Shown: positions 1-7,782 of the stretch, piece after piece | How positions within the stretch are numbered: the stretch's first letter is position 1 | Layout: every line of letters begins with the position of its first letter | Virus record (IMG/VR): IMGVR_UViG_3300044638_003845 | Location: 1-22,143 of that record | DNA from: a virus | Strand: one strand, 5' to 3' | DNA length: 22,143 nucleotides | Position numbers and translations under genes: made by a program | The notes under the pieces: model-generated | The model's database searches: none | What the model was told of the DNA's origin: nothing | What the model saw: only the letters and a program-made list of their open reading frames with translations

Positions 1-263
1 GAGCCAGACAGTGCAGTAACACTACAATCAATTAGACCTTGGTTTGCATTAAATGTTGCTGTACCGCTACCAGCTACACCAGTACTCCAAAGACCATTGT
101 CAGCAAATCTATGACTAGAATCAAATAGAGTAAGCGGCGATGATGTACGCAGTCGGCCAAATGCGTCACCTGCAGTTTCAGACTGCAATATTGAAACACT
201 ACTAGCATCAAGAAAGTCTTCTATCTTACGAGACAGCGTATAATTTTTAGTGTAGTTCGGCAT
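1..263 (-). CDS. Virion structural protein, N-terminal fragment (partial)
   Basis: The reading frame starts at an ATG at 263 and stays open to the window edge, giving about 87 residues beginning MPNYTKNYTLSRKIEDFLDA. Residues 33-52 contain AFGRLRTSSPLTLFDSSHRF, a pattern I recognise from the N-termini of large minor virion or tail proteins in many phages. The rest is rich in Gly, Ser, Thr and Asn, as expected for beta-rich structural proteins. It is the last gene of the late cluster in the direction of transcription and starts 20 bases after the preceding gene ends. The C-terminus lies outside the window, so total size and exact role (tail fibre, tail sheath-associated or decoration protein) cannot be decided. 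Confidence 0.6.
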   Translation of the reverse strand, partial: MPNYTKNYTLSRKIEDFLDASSVSILQSETAGDAFGRLRTSSPLTLFDSSHRFADNGLWSTGVAGSGTATFNANQGLIDCSVTALSG

Positions 264-283
264 TTTGTTATTAAAGTAATAGA

Positions 284-916
284 CTATTTAGACTTGCGAA
301 CTAAACTTAACTCTTCTTCCATATCAGAAAAATCATAGTCATCATCGCTCGCTTCAATCTCGTATTTTTCATCGACTGCAATATATGCATTGTCGAGCGC
401 GGTGTATAGTTGCGCTATAAGTGAACGAGTTTCTTCGTCGATTGAATCTAATTCTGAAAGAGTGTTATAGATCTCATCAGTCATTTCTGAGATGTCTTCT
501 AGCATAGCAAGTGATTCGCCTAGCGAATCACTTTCTTCTTCAGTGCCTTCATTTATGGCTTCTTTATCCAAATCACCTTCTTTAATTGTGCGCATACGTT
601 TATGAAGAGCTTTGTTTGCGTCATTCAATTTAGCATAGCTTTCAGTGCCATCACGGTCGATTAAACGCCATGGAAGGCGGTCATCATACATAACTGCAAA
701 AAAGATGTCTGCCCATTTTCCAGCACGCATTGGAATGCCCCAAAGTTCTTCTACTTTTCCACGATTAGGTCCTGGTTTGTATGTAGAAGGCCCGATTGGA
801 GCCTTTTCAAAACCTAAAGATTTTAGTGTAGAAATAAATACCTTATATTCTGCCATCATGCGACCGAGCAGCTCGTCACCAGATGATTCGTTTAAAATTT
901 CGTTTAATGATTTCAT
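284..916 (-). CDS. Acidic protein with capsid-targeting-like N-terminus, function unknown
   Basis: A 210-residue protein starting MKSLNEILNESS. The first ten residues resemble a T4 capsid-targeting peptide, with a possible prohead-protease site L-N-E|S after residue 10 and a second candidate (I-N-E|G) near residue 124. Residues 40-90 form a Trp/Pro-rich block (KPGPNRGKVEELWGIPMRAG) that looks folded. The second half is very acidic and probably helical, ending in basic VRKSK. The start overlaps the end of the upstream gene by four bases, indicating translational coupling. I do not recognise the family. Acidic, cleavable internal proteins are typical of T4-like prohead cores, so a head-core or co-packaged protein is a reasonable inference. 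Confidence 0.65.
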   Translation of the reverse strand: MKSLNEILNESSGDELLGRMMAEYKVFISTLKSLGFEKAPIGPSTYKPGPNRGKVEELWGIPMRAGKWADIFFAVMYDDRLPWRLIDRDGTESYAKLNDANKALHKRMRTIKEGDLDKEAINEGTEEESDSLGESLAMLEDISEMTDEIYNTLSELDSIDEETRSLIAQLYTALDNAYIAVDEKYEIEASDDDYDFSDMEEELSLVRKSK

Positions 917-1905
917 GCTTGTTGAATATACTTATTAAAGTTTTCTTTTAGTTCTACAAGTGAAGAATAGCTTGGTGATGTGGATGCATACTCATAGAGT
1001 GCATCTGTGTCTTTACATCCAGTAGCAAGTGAGACTATCTTCATGATACGAAGAGTGTCTAAACCTATTTCAGTTTCTTCCTTGATTGGATAGCCAACCT
1101 GCGCAGTCTTTTTAGTCTTTACAATCTTTAGCTTTGACGGATGCTCACTTGAAATTGGTGGAAGGTGAGCGCTGCGTATGCTACGCTTTGCGCCGTCTTC
1201 GCTTGAGGAGGTTGCAACCACTGTGCCGTCTGTAGTGTCTACTACTGCATAGAGTTCGCGCATTTCATCAAGTTCTATAGACTCTTTACGAGTTTTCTTA
1301 CGAGTTTTCATTAACAACTCATAGGTACGTCCATCATAACCGTTCTTTGCCCACAATTCGTGTTCATCATCGGTTAGACCTTTCATAAGGTCAGCAATTG
1401 CTTTCCAATTTTCTGTATCGATATACCGGTTTATTTGACTTGCAGATACTGTGCCTTCTTCAAGTTCGATTTCATCTTCTTCCTTTCTTAAATTAGAAAA
1501 CACTTTTCTCCAGGCAGCAGCCCTCTTAGCACGATCTTCTTTGTTTGCTTGACGAACTTGTGCGGTGTATGACATCTTTTTGCCATTTGTCTTAGTTTGT
1601 TCTTCAACAGTGTCTGTAATTACTGCTTCTTCTATACTCTCATTGCGTTGAGCAGCATAATATGCACCGAGTGCCATATTGATACGTTCTTTTTTTGACT
1701 TTCCGGCAAAGCGGGAGTTGTCACTGTCAATAAAATCACGAATCCAATCTCCGACTGGATCACTCTTTTTTAGTATTTCAGATAAGCTTTTAGTTTTCAT
1801 ATATTGTTGTATGTTTTGCCCAGGGGTGTCTTTTATATATTTATATAATAGGGCTTTTGTGCCCTCAAAGCCGGCACCATATTCTTCATCGAGTTGTGAA
1901 TTCAT
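913..1905 (-). CDS. Putative virion or prohead-core protein with GAG-DTPGQ and GKSKKER motifs
   Basis: A 330-residue protein. Residues 10-30 carry the block GAGFEGTKALLYKYIKDTPGQ (first 20: GAGFEGTKALLYKYIKDTPG), which I recognise from structural-region proteins of marine T4-like phages. Residues 60-90 hold RFAGKSKKERINMALGAYYA, another recurring block of such proteins. A second in-frame Met at residue 36 (base 1800) begins MKTKSLSEILKK, like the targeting peptides of neighbouring genes, and has a TATAAATA box 37 bases upstream (1838-1845). The gene may therefore give a full-length and a shorter product. I kept the long start because the GAG-DTPGQ block looks genuinely coding. Several (I/L)-x-E sites (SIEE|A, ELEE|G, ELDE|M) could be prohead-protease sites. 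The start overlaps the upstream gene by 20 bases. Function unknown. Confidence 0.65.
   Translation of the reverse strand: MNSQLDEEYGAGFEGTKALLYKYIKDTPGQNIQQYMKTKSLSEILKKSDPVGDWIRDFIDSDNSRFAGKSKKERINMALGAYYAAQRNESIEEAVITDTVEEQTKTNGKKMSYTAQVRQANKEDRAKRAAAWRKVFSNLRKEEDEIELEEGTVSASQINRYIDTENWKAIADLMKGLTDDEHELWAKNGYDGRTYELLMKTRKKTRKESIELDEMRELYAVVDTTDGTVVATSSSEDGAKRSIRSAHLPPISSEHPSKLKIVKTKKTAQVGYPIKEETEIGLDTLRIMKIVSLATGCKDTDALYEYASTSPSYSSLVELKENFNKYIQQA
1838..1845 (-). promoter_or_regulatory. Late-promoter-like octamer inside the GAG-DTPGQ gene
   Basis: The minus strand reads TATAAATA, an exact match to the T4 late -10 element. It lies 37 bases before the internal ATG at 1800, a normal leader length for T4 late genes. 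It also lies in codons for Tyr-Lys-Tyr-Ile, so chance is possible. Confidence 0.4.
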
Positions 1906-2749
1906 AACTAGTTATTTCTCGTATGTCATGTATAAAAAATTTAACTTGTTTGTCTTCAGTTTCATTTACACACGTGACATAGTTAGGACCACGATTGACA
2001 ATCTTATATTCTACGTTGTCTTTTATCGCCATTACACTGTCTCCAACGTTGTATATCTCACCAGAGATATAACGCTCACGTGTTTCGCTGAGTGTGTCAA
2101 ACTGAACGTGTTTACGAAAGTTATGACTTTCTTTTAGTCCCATACCAACGCGAACCGCATTAAAAAGATCTTTAACTGCGCCAAATGTTTTTGGTACTCC
2201 TTTAGCAAAGGTCTCTAGATCGTTGGTTGCAACGGCACTTCTCATTTTAGATGCGCTAATTTTGTATGTACTTTGACCTGTTACTGCATCTACATCTGGA
2301 TCACGTTGACCAGTAGATACAATCTTTATACCGTCTTTAAATTTATAATAGCCATGACTGCCCTTAACTCCATCATATTTTTGTAGAGTCGCTTTAAATT
2401 CTGCAACACGATCGCTGCCAACCGCAACGATAAGGTGTGTGTAGCCTTCATCATAGACGCTTGATGCGACGTTAAAAATATTTTTAATTGAGCGATCTAA
2501 GATAATATTACGACCATACTGCGGAAACATCTTTCGCATAAACTTGATCTTTTCTTCATAGCCAAGAGGATTTTTCTTAGGATCTTCGCTTTGAGAAGCA
2601 TAGATTCTAAATGGCTTTCCCTTTGCAATCTTTTGAGATATTGCATCAAAGTTTTCTTCATGTCCTATTGTAGGAGGGTTGAAGCGACCAAACGTGACGA
2701 CTATTTCTTTAGTCGTTTCCTCTAGATATGTTTTAAATGATTTTATCAT
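1886..2749 (-). CDS. NadR/NMNAT-like nucleotidyltransferase with capsid-targeting-like N-terminus
   Basis: A 287-residue protein of the HIGH-type cytidylyltransferase/adenylyltransferase superfamily. Numbering from the ATG at 2749: GRFNPPTIGH at 21-30 is the nucleotide-binding T-x-G-H motif, GSDR at 111-114 is the conserved mid-domain motif, and ISASKMR at 164-170 matches the terminal ISSTxxR motif. By family knowledge it would transfer a nucleotide from ATP or CTP to a phosphorylated acceptor such as nicotinamide mononucleotide; the true substrate is unknown. An in-frame Met 15 codons upstream (2794) is rejected because 2749 leaves one base after the upstream stop and puts MIKSFKTYLEE|T at the N-terminus, like its neighbours. 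Residues after about 200 form a small extra C-terminal domain. Packaging into the head is inferred from the N-terminus. Confidence 0.85.
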   Translation of the reverse strand: MIKSFKTYLEETTKEIVVTFGRFNPPTIGHEENFDAISQKIAKGKPFRIYASQSEDPKKNPLGYEEKIKFMRKMFPQYGRNIILDRSIKNIFNVASSVYDEGYTHLIVAVGSDRVAEFKATLQKYDGVKGSHGYYKFKDGIKIVSTGQRDPDVDAVTGQSTYKISASKMRSAVATNDLETFAKGVPKTFGAVKDLFNAVRVGMGLKESHNFRKHVQFDTLSETRERYISGEIYNVGDSVMAIKDNVEYKIVNRGPNYVTCVNETEDKQVKFFIHDIREITSYEFTTR

Positions 2750-2750
2750 A

Positions 2751-3404
2751 TTATTTTTGTGTTCGTGCCTTGAGACGTGCATTTTCTTTAGCACGAACTT
2801 GGCTTAACAGTCGTTGAGCCAAAGATTTTATCAAGGTTTTCTTTTGTGAAAGCATCTTTTCGATACGAGCACGACCAGCAAACGATAGTTCGCTTTTGCT
2901 CTTTCCGCCAGACAATCTTTTAACTAGTTCATTGCGAGCTGCACGTTGGGCGCGTGTCTTTAAAACAATGTTTGAAGCGCGACGACGAGAGGCACGATCA
3001 CGACCAACTTTGATTCTTGATTTTAAACGTCTCATAATTTGACGACGCTTCATACGCTGTTGTGGAGTTAATGCCTCAATAATTTCAAATTCTTCTTTTA
3101 GCATTGCCAACACACTGTCACGAGCATTTGTTAACAAGTCTATAGAGACTTGAATTTCTTTGGTCTTGTCTTGTTTTTTAAGACGTTCTAGCTCTGCATT
3201 TATGCGGCGAAGTTCGGCGTTCAACTCATATTTCGACATTGTGTCATAGACAGACTCTTCCATTTCTGGTTCTTCTTCACTGATCATCCAATCACGTTTG
3301 CGTTTTTTGTATGCAGTGATCATAATGTCGAGCGGATCATAGTCGTATGAGCCATCTGTAGGGTCAACTGTTAGTAGATCTTTAAGTCTTACTTCTTTTT
3401 TCAT
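2751..3404 (-). CDS. Basic, coiled-coil-rich virion-region protein, function unknown
   Basis: A 217-residue protein. Residues 55-80 are a charged Leu-rich helical segment that probably forms a coiled coil. From about residue 112 (ALTPQQRMKRRQIMRRLKSR) the protein is dominated by Arg, Lys and Ala to its end, consistent with nucleic-acid or acidic-core binding. I recognise the LTPQQRMKRRQIMRR pattern from proteins of unknown function in structural modules of marine T4-like phages. The sequence EIIE|A just before it fits the prohead-protease consensus, which would release the basic tail. An exact TATAAATA late box lies 12 bases before the ATG. The stop is followed after one base by the nucleotidyltransferase start, so the two are probably co-transcribed. 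Confidence 0.6.
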   Translation of the reverse strand: MKKEVRLKDLLTVDPTDGSYDYDPLDIMITAYKKRKRDWMISEEEPEMEESVYDTMSKYELNAELRRINAELERLKKQDKTKEIQVSIDLLTNARDSVLAMLKEEFEIIEALTPQQRMKRRQIMRRLKSRIKVGRDRASRRRASNIVLKTRAQRAARNELVKRLSGGKSKSELSFAGRARIEKMLSQKKTLIKSLAQRLLSQVRAKENARLKARTQK

Positions 3405-3416
3405 ATGCAGATTATA

Positions 3417-3424
3417 TATTTATA
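3417..3424 (-). promoter_or_regulatory. T4-type late promoter before the basic virion-region gene
   Basis: An exact TATAAATA on the minus strand, ending 12 bases before the ATG at 3404 and lying between two genes. It matches the complete T4 late -10 element; late promoters of this class need no -35 box. Confidence 0.6.
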
Positions 3425-3425
3425 C

Positions 3426-3869
3426 TTATTTACCCTTATGCTGCGCCCACAGGTCAGCATCTGTAGTCTTTTGAGTAGGTCCACCCACAATAAAGCTATT
3501 GACACGAGCATATGCCCATTGCTGTTGATTTGCTCCAGGACGATGACCTGTTTTCCATGCAGCCATACCACGATCAAATACTTTTTTAAGAATGCTGTAT
3601 GCTATTCCAGTTTTTTCTGATTTCTTTTGCAATGCTGATAGTTCTGACTCTTCAAGTTCTTCTCCATATTTGTCAGCATATGCTTTTGTCCACTTAGATG
3701 TTTTTGTGTCTGCGTGTGCGTCTCCTGGAGCAGGTTTGTATGCACTTGGATCATCATCACTCATGCGCGTCTGACGATTAAAATGAGCACTCCGTTTGTC
3801 AGATGTGCTTTTAGACAATCCTTTATAATAACCTGAGTTTTCTAGTAAATATTCTTTGAATGATTGCAT
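3426..3869 (-). CDS. Small conserved phage protein with capsid-targeting-like N-terminus
   Basis: A 147-residue protein starting MQSFKEYLLENS, with a possible prohead-protease site L-L-E|N after residue 10. It then shows two blocks I recognise from many phage proteins of unknown function: a KGLSKSTSDKRSAHF segment followed by DPSAYKPAPGDA (about residues 17-52), and a C-terminal block GMAAWKTGHRPGANQQQWAY followed by ARVNSF (about 105-130). The blocks are conserved and positively charged, which suggests nucleic-acid contact, but no activity has been shown that I know of. The start abuts the stop of the upstream gene, indicating translational coupling. Co-packaging in the head is inferred from the first ten residues. 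Confidence 0.7.
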   Translation of the reverse strand: MQSFKEYLLENSGYYKGLSKSTSDKRSAHFNRQTRMSDDDPSAYKPAPGDAHADTKTSKWTKAYADKYGEELEESELSALQKKSEKTGIAYSILKKVFDRGMAAWKTGHRPGANQQQWAYARVNSFIVGGPTQKTTDADLWAQHKGK

Positions 3870-4498
3870 TATGATGGAGTCGGTGTAAAGTTTGTCATAT
3901 AGTGATCATCCGTATAGCTAACTCTTATATTTTCCACGCTATAGATATTTTCATCAATCTTATAACCTGGATTTTTAGTTATGGGTGAATCACTCCATGC
4001 TTTGTCATGCCAAATAATTCTATTATTTGGATAGGCATAAAAATGACCGCTGTCTGCTTTAAACAGATGAGCACATTTGTGTTCGCTTGTTTCAGAAAAA
4101 TTAGTGTCAACTATTCCTTTATTTTCCCAACCCCAATCAAGCGTAAACAGATATTCTCCCCAAACACGTTGACTAGAAGGAGTAATTAGTTGTGCTCTCA
4201 ATCCTCTAAATCGTGCACGAATAGACACATCAATATATGGGCTAAAGCAGTCCCAATATACAAGTTCTTCTAATGGAAGAGGATCGCACTCTTTCCAACA
4301 AAATGCAGACAGCGGACGACGGGTCCAGTTTACACCATTTGATAGAAATGCTTCAAAAAGTGGTACACGATTTTCAATAGAAGCTACTGAGTGTATATTA
4401 GCGGGAGTATATTCACCATGACCCCTTTCATGATTGAAAAGATATTCGTTTCTTATGAAACACGTAATATTCGGGGTGTTATGATTTAGATAAGGCAT
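3869..4498 (-). CDS. Conserved myovirus protein, function unknown
   Basis: A 209-residue protein with many Trp, Tyr, His and Cys residues, including HERGHGEYTP (about 24-33), SAFCWKECDPLPLEELVYWD (64-83) and EHKCAHLFKADSGHFYAYPN (138-157) followed by NRIIWHD. I recognise this pattern from uncharacterised proteins of T4-like phages of marine bacteria and rhizobia. The conserved His/Cys positions could bind metal, but no known motif is complete. It has no targeting-like N-terminus, unlike both neighbours, and its ATG directly follows the ligase-like gene (four bases apart). A structural or head/tail completion role is possible from position only. Confidence 0.6.
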   Translation of the reverse strand: MPYLNHNTPNITCFIRNEYLFNHERGHGEYTPANIHSVASIENRVPLFEAFLSNGVNWTRRPLSAFCWKECDPLPLEELVYWDCFSPYIDVSIRARFRGLRAQLITPSSQRVWGEYLFTLDWGWENKGIVDTNFSETSEHKCAHLFKADSGHFYAYPNNRIIWHDKAWSDSPITKNPGYKIDENIYSVENIRVSYTDDHYMTNFTPTPS

Positions 4499-4502
4499 CC
4501 TA

Positions 4503-5741
4503 TTATCTTTCCCATCCTTTGATTATATTAGGATCAAAATTATTCTTAGAAAATGTCATGCGATCTACAAGTTTGACTACATTTTGTTTTATATGATCAT
4601 TGATAGCAAATCCTTCTTGACTTGAAACTCTAAATCCATCAACTGTACGAACAAACGTTGACATCTTTTTAAGCGTTTCAAGTTTGCGTATTATAATAAG
4701 TTTTGCTTCAACGATAGCGTTTTGCAATGCATAGACAAGTTCTAGGTTTTTCTTGTTCTCATCAGAGAAAAACTTTAAAAACTCATCTCGTTTAGCAGTC
4801 GCACTCGCTTTGCCAGCTTCACTCTTTTTAGATTCAATGTCTTTTGCATACTTGTCATTTATCCATGCAAGAAGATTGCGAACATGAGCAGCGGTATCGG
4901 TTATAGTTTCACCACGACGTACCAGTGTGTTGTTGAATGTTTCAAGAGTCTGTGCGAGCGATTGATCTGATTCAATCTCACGAAGAGTTGAACCACTAAT
5001 CTTTTGAAAGAGCGACCCTGCTTTTGATAGAGTCGCTGTTAACTCTTCGGTTTCTCGTGCAGTTAAGGTAGCTTTACCTGAAAGATCACGTATGTATGTG
5101 TCTGAAAACCACACGCTTGGAGTACGCTTAAGCACGCTTGAGTCAAATCCGTATGAAGCCTTCATGGTCTCAAATGAATTTCCAGTGTACTGAGTATGAA
5201 ACATTACACCAATCTTTGATGCCTTTATAGTTTTTGCGAGAGCACTATCGTTTGGTACTGCATAGACGATAGTATTTGGTTGAAACGTAAGATACTCAAC
5301 TCCATCAAATCTTTCAACCTTTAAATCTTTTTGAGTGTATGCAAGATCTCCTTGAAGCACTCCTTTGATACCCAACTTTTTAAATTCATTATAGGCAACG
5401 GTGAGTTTGTCTGCAAGATCACCACTCGTATCGGCCTTTATATCACTTTCACTCTTATAGACTTTTGGATTTTTATTAAAGATGCCTTTCTTAGCAACGA
5501 AAAATTGTCCATCACTTGGGTCGGTTCCAACAAATATTGCTGGAGCACCGTCAAACTTTGCAGCGACGTCATATGATTGAGGGCTATTGCCAGCCAACAT
5601 GTCTCTCATACTACGAAGTGCGATGATTGCTTCGCGTGCACCCTTTACTCCTCCATATAACACCTGATCCTCAATATGAACCATGTGCAAATTTTTACCT
5701 TCTGTTGAGGCTTCAGTTATGTGTTGTTTAAAGCTTTTCAT
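4503..5741 (-). CDS. Ligase-fold (KxDG) nucleotidyltransferase-like protein with capsid-targeting-like N-terminus
   Basis: A 412-residue protein. It begins MKSFKQHITE|A, a near copy of the T4 capsid-targeting peptide with the I-x-E cleavage site. Residues 61-70 (AKFDGAPAIF) fit motif I K-x-D-G of covalent nucleotidyltransferases (DNA/RNA ligases, capping enzymes), with K62 as candidate AMP acceptor. FFVAKKGIFNKNPKVYK (80-96) and GVLQGDLAYT (127-136) lie where later ligase motifs would fall, and TIVYAVP follows. I recall the family as a phage family of unknown function (DUF6267), so ligase activity is inferred from motifs. The second half (240-412) is helical. The gene follows its upstream neighbour after one base. 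If packaged, the enzyme would enter the cell with the DNA and could seal or modify ends. Confidence 0.65.
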   Translation of the reverse strand: MKSFKQHITEASTEGKNLHMVHIEDQVLYGGVKGAREAIIALRSMRDMLAGNSPQSYDVAAKFDGAPAIFVGTDPSDGQFFVAKKGIFNKNPKVYKSESDIKADTSGDLADKLTVAYNEFKKLGIKGVLQGDLAYTQKDLKVERFDGVEYLTFQPNTIVYAVPNDSALAKTIKASKIGVMFHTQYTGNSFETMKASYGFDSSVLKRTPSVWFSDTYIRDLSGKATLTARETEELTATLSKAGSLFQKISGSTLREIESDQSLAQTLETFNNTLVRRGETITDTAAHVRNLLAWINDKYAKDIESKKSEAGKASATAKRDEFLKFFSDENKKNLELVYALQNAIVEAKLIIIRKLETLKKMSTFVRTVDGFRVSSQEGFAINDHIKQNVVKLVDRMTFSKNNFDPNIIKGWER

Positions 5742-5742
5742 G

Positions 5743-6489
5743 TTAGAATGTTATGATGTCACGATTGCTCGCTGGTTTGTCTGTGACGACTATTCGGCCA
5801 GCACTATCACCTCGTGATGGTGATTTACTGTAGATTTTTGGTGTGCCGTTTGGATATTTCGCGGTTGGATCAAACGTCTGATCTTCGCGGCGACCTCGCA
5901 ATCTAAAATATAGGTCATGACTGTCTGCATACTTTTCGGCTGAAGTAAGTTTTCCATTTACTGTCAAGACTCCGTCATTGAATTTTGACTGTACATTCAT
6001 AGGACCAATATACATATAATCGATTGGACCTCCCATGGCTAAATTTCCAACTACAAGCAGTTTTTTATCGGCGTCGTTTAGAACGCCATAAGTATCTGGA
6101 ACTTTTTGACCAGCTTTTAATTTATTTTTAAGGTGTTTTTTATACGCAGCAGCATAGAATCTATAGCCGATTCCAGGTATAATCTCTTCGATACCTCGTA
6201 ATCCTCCGCCAGCAAGTGAAGGAGCGCTCTCGCCCTTCATAGAAATGTTTACAAATGTTCCGTTCTTTAAAAATAACTGAACGTCAGTATACGGCTCTGA
6301 TCCACTTGATTGGCGACCAGAATATTTTTCTGCATTGACCACGTTTTTTATATAAGAGTCGTCACTTTTAACAGTTATCGATTGCCCACCATTCTTTTTA
6401 ACTGCATATTTTACTGCTTTAACAAAGGATGATTCTTGACGCTCAGCTGATATACCAGCTTCTGTAATATATTCTTTAAAGCTTTTCAT
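5743..6489 (-). CDS. Putative nuclease-like protein with capsid-targeting-like N-terminus
   Basis: A 248-residue protein starting MKSFKEYITE|A, the best match in the window to the T4 capsid-targeting peptide (same length, same I-T-E|A cut). Residues 67-85 (YTDVQLFLKNGTFVNISMKG, start of block) read as a beta-hairpin with D69 and K85 in the spacing of a PD-(D/E)xK nuclease core, followed by SAPSLAGGGLRGIEEIIPG. I recognise the latter from phage proteins of unknown function. The usual acidic residue before the Lys is Ser (S-M-K), so catalysis is uncertain. GNLAMGGPIDYMYIGPMNVQ (148-167) is another conserved-looking block. The gene is spaced one base from both neighbours, so it belongs to one transcription unit with the ligase-like gene. 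Confidence 0.55.
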   Translation of the reverse strand: MKSFKEYITEAGISAERQESSFVKAVKYAVKKNGGQSITVKSDDSYIKNVVNAEKYSGRQSSGSEPYTDVQLFLKNGTFVNISMKGESAPSLAGGGLRGIEEIIPGIGYRFYAAAYKKHLKNKLKAGQKVPDTYGVLNDADKKLLVVGNLAMGGPIDYMYIGPMNVQSKFNDGVLTVNGKLTSAEKYADSHDLYFRLRGRREDQTFDPTAKYPNGTPKIYSKSPSRGDSAGRIVVTDKPASNRDIITF

Positions 6490-6490
6490 A

Positions 6491-7762
6491 TTATTCTAGT
6501 TTTACGAATGGGGCAGATACGTCAGAAGATGATGACGCATATGAAATACATGCAGTTACAAAATCGTCTTCGATCTTTTTTGATTTGATAATACTTATAA
6601 GTTGTAATCCAATAAATTTACTAAAACACCATGACACTCCTTTTTCAGAGCATTCCTTAACAAAATCTTCAAATTTAAGTTTTGTAGAATCCTTTGCATA
6701 CTTTTTGTAGTTGTCGTAAAACTCAGTGTATATTTTTGAATCTGCTTTATTTAATCCATCTCTTAATGGTTTTACATCAGTAAGTTGCGGAGCCTTTAGA
6801 CTGCGAAGAATGCCTTGAATTGGTCCATAAGATAGTTTGCCTTGATTGGCATTCTTTCCCTTAATCTCTCCTTGAAATGTTTCAGGAAATGTACGAAATT
6901 GAATTTTTCCATCTACTGTAAAATAGACATAAACGTCTTTACCTCCAAAAAATCCCTGTGTACCGGTAGTATAGTCAGTAAATTTAATGACCTTTTTCTT
7001 TCCACCAAAATTATAATATGAAAGATGTGCTTTACCCTTCATTATCTTTAATGATACGCCAATAATATCTTTGGATTTTAAATTCGCTATCAACATGTTG
7101 TTGAGATCAACAATATTCTTTGCTTTGGTAAGATCAGCCCTTGATCCTGCGGCAGAGACCATATAGATATCTGCTGGTGACCATTTATTTAAATTACTAA
7201 AAAGTTTTTCTTGACTATTTAATTTCTTCCAATGACTCTCAAGTTTATCAACCCAAGGAGAACCACGATGAAATGTATACTGTTTGCCTTTAAATTCTTT
7301 ATATAGCTCTTCAGCACCGAGTATCGAAGAAGCTCTCCATTCACCAGTTAATTTGCTTTCGATATTGCTTATAGTTTCATCTGTATTGGATTTAGAGTAG
7401 GCTTTTTTAATATCTTCTTTTGTATATTGTTTAGATCCGGCCCACTTGGCTTGCGCAAAAACAGCTTGAGCAGACTCACCTAATTTTGTAACATCTGCTC
7501 CGGCACCAGATCCTCCTCCGCCTCCAAATTCTTTATTTTTCTTAAGATCTGTAAATTTGTAGGTATTTTTATCAGTTCCAACAAGAATTGATTTTTTAAT
7601 ATCTTGTTTTTTAGCTACTTTAGAATATAGATCTTTATCAAAAATAAAGATAACCTTCTTTCCGTTGTTAAGTTCAAACGCATCTTTTTCTTTAAACTTT
7701 TTAAGAAACAAGTCTATGCGCCAATCGTACTTATAAATTTCTTGTTGTGAAAGTGATGCCAT
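6491..7762 (-). CDS. Conserved T4-like phage protein with Gly-rich linker, nuclease-like core
   Basis: A 423-residue Lys-rich protein. Residues 79-90 are FGGGGGSGAGAD, a linker I recognise from proteins in T4-like phages, followed by VTKLGESAQAVFAQAKW. Residues 193-200 (KWSPADIY) and 235-239 (GVSLK) give a D...S-x-K arrangement like the PD-(D/E)xK fold, similar to that in the downstream gene 5743-6489. This is suggestive only. The C-terminal 150 residues contain FRTFPETFQGEIKGKNANQG and a Cys-containing helix. There is no targeting-like N-terminus. A TATAAATA box ends 12 bases before the start, and the stop is one base from the next gene, so it probably heads a late transcript that includes the two packaged-type genes. 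Function unknown. Confidence 0.55.
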   Translation of the reverse strand: MASLSQQEIYKYDWRIDLFLKKFKEKDAFELNNGKKVIFIFDKDLYSKVAKKQDIKKSILVGTDKNTYKFTDLKKNKEFGGGGGSGAGADVTKLGESAQAVFAQAKWAGSKQYTKEDIKKAYSKSNTDETISNIESKLTGEWRASSILGAEELYKEFKGKQYTFHRGSPWVDKLESHWKKLNSQEKLFSNLNKWSPADIYMVSAAGSRADLTKAKNIVDLNNMLIANLKSKDIIGVSLKIMKGKAHLSYYNFGGKKKVIKFTDYTTGTQGFFGGKDVYVYFTVDGKIQFRTFPETFQGEIKGKNANQGKLSYGPIQGILRSLKAPQLTDVKPLRDGLNKADSKIYTEFYDNYKKYAKDSTKLKFEDFVKECSEKGVSWCFSKFIGLQLISIIKSKKIEDDFVTACISYASSSSDVSAPFVKLE

Positions 7763-7774
7763 AACTATCTTATC

Positions 7775-7782
7775 TATTTATA
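7775..7782 (-). promoter_or_regulatory. T4-type late promoter before the Gly-linker gene
   Basis: An exact TATAAATA on the minus strand, 12 bases before the ATG at 7762, overlapping the stop codon of the metallopeptidase gene. Confidence 0.6.

Noticed and set aside
645-938. Plus-strand open frames (also at 1679-2137, 3405-3620, 5331-5576, 7952-8149, 13010-13297, 14087-14332, 15678-15944, 19196-19507)
   Set aside because: All lie opposite well-supported minus-strand genes, have no recognisable motifs and no promoter or start signals of their own.
2750-2794. Upstream extension of the NMNAT-like gene to an earlier ATG
   Set aside because: It would overlap the preceding gene by 44 bases; the ATG at 2749 leaves a one-base gap and gives the targeting-type N-terminus shared by its neighbours.
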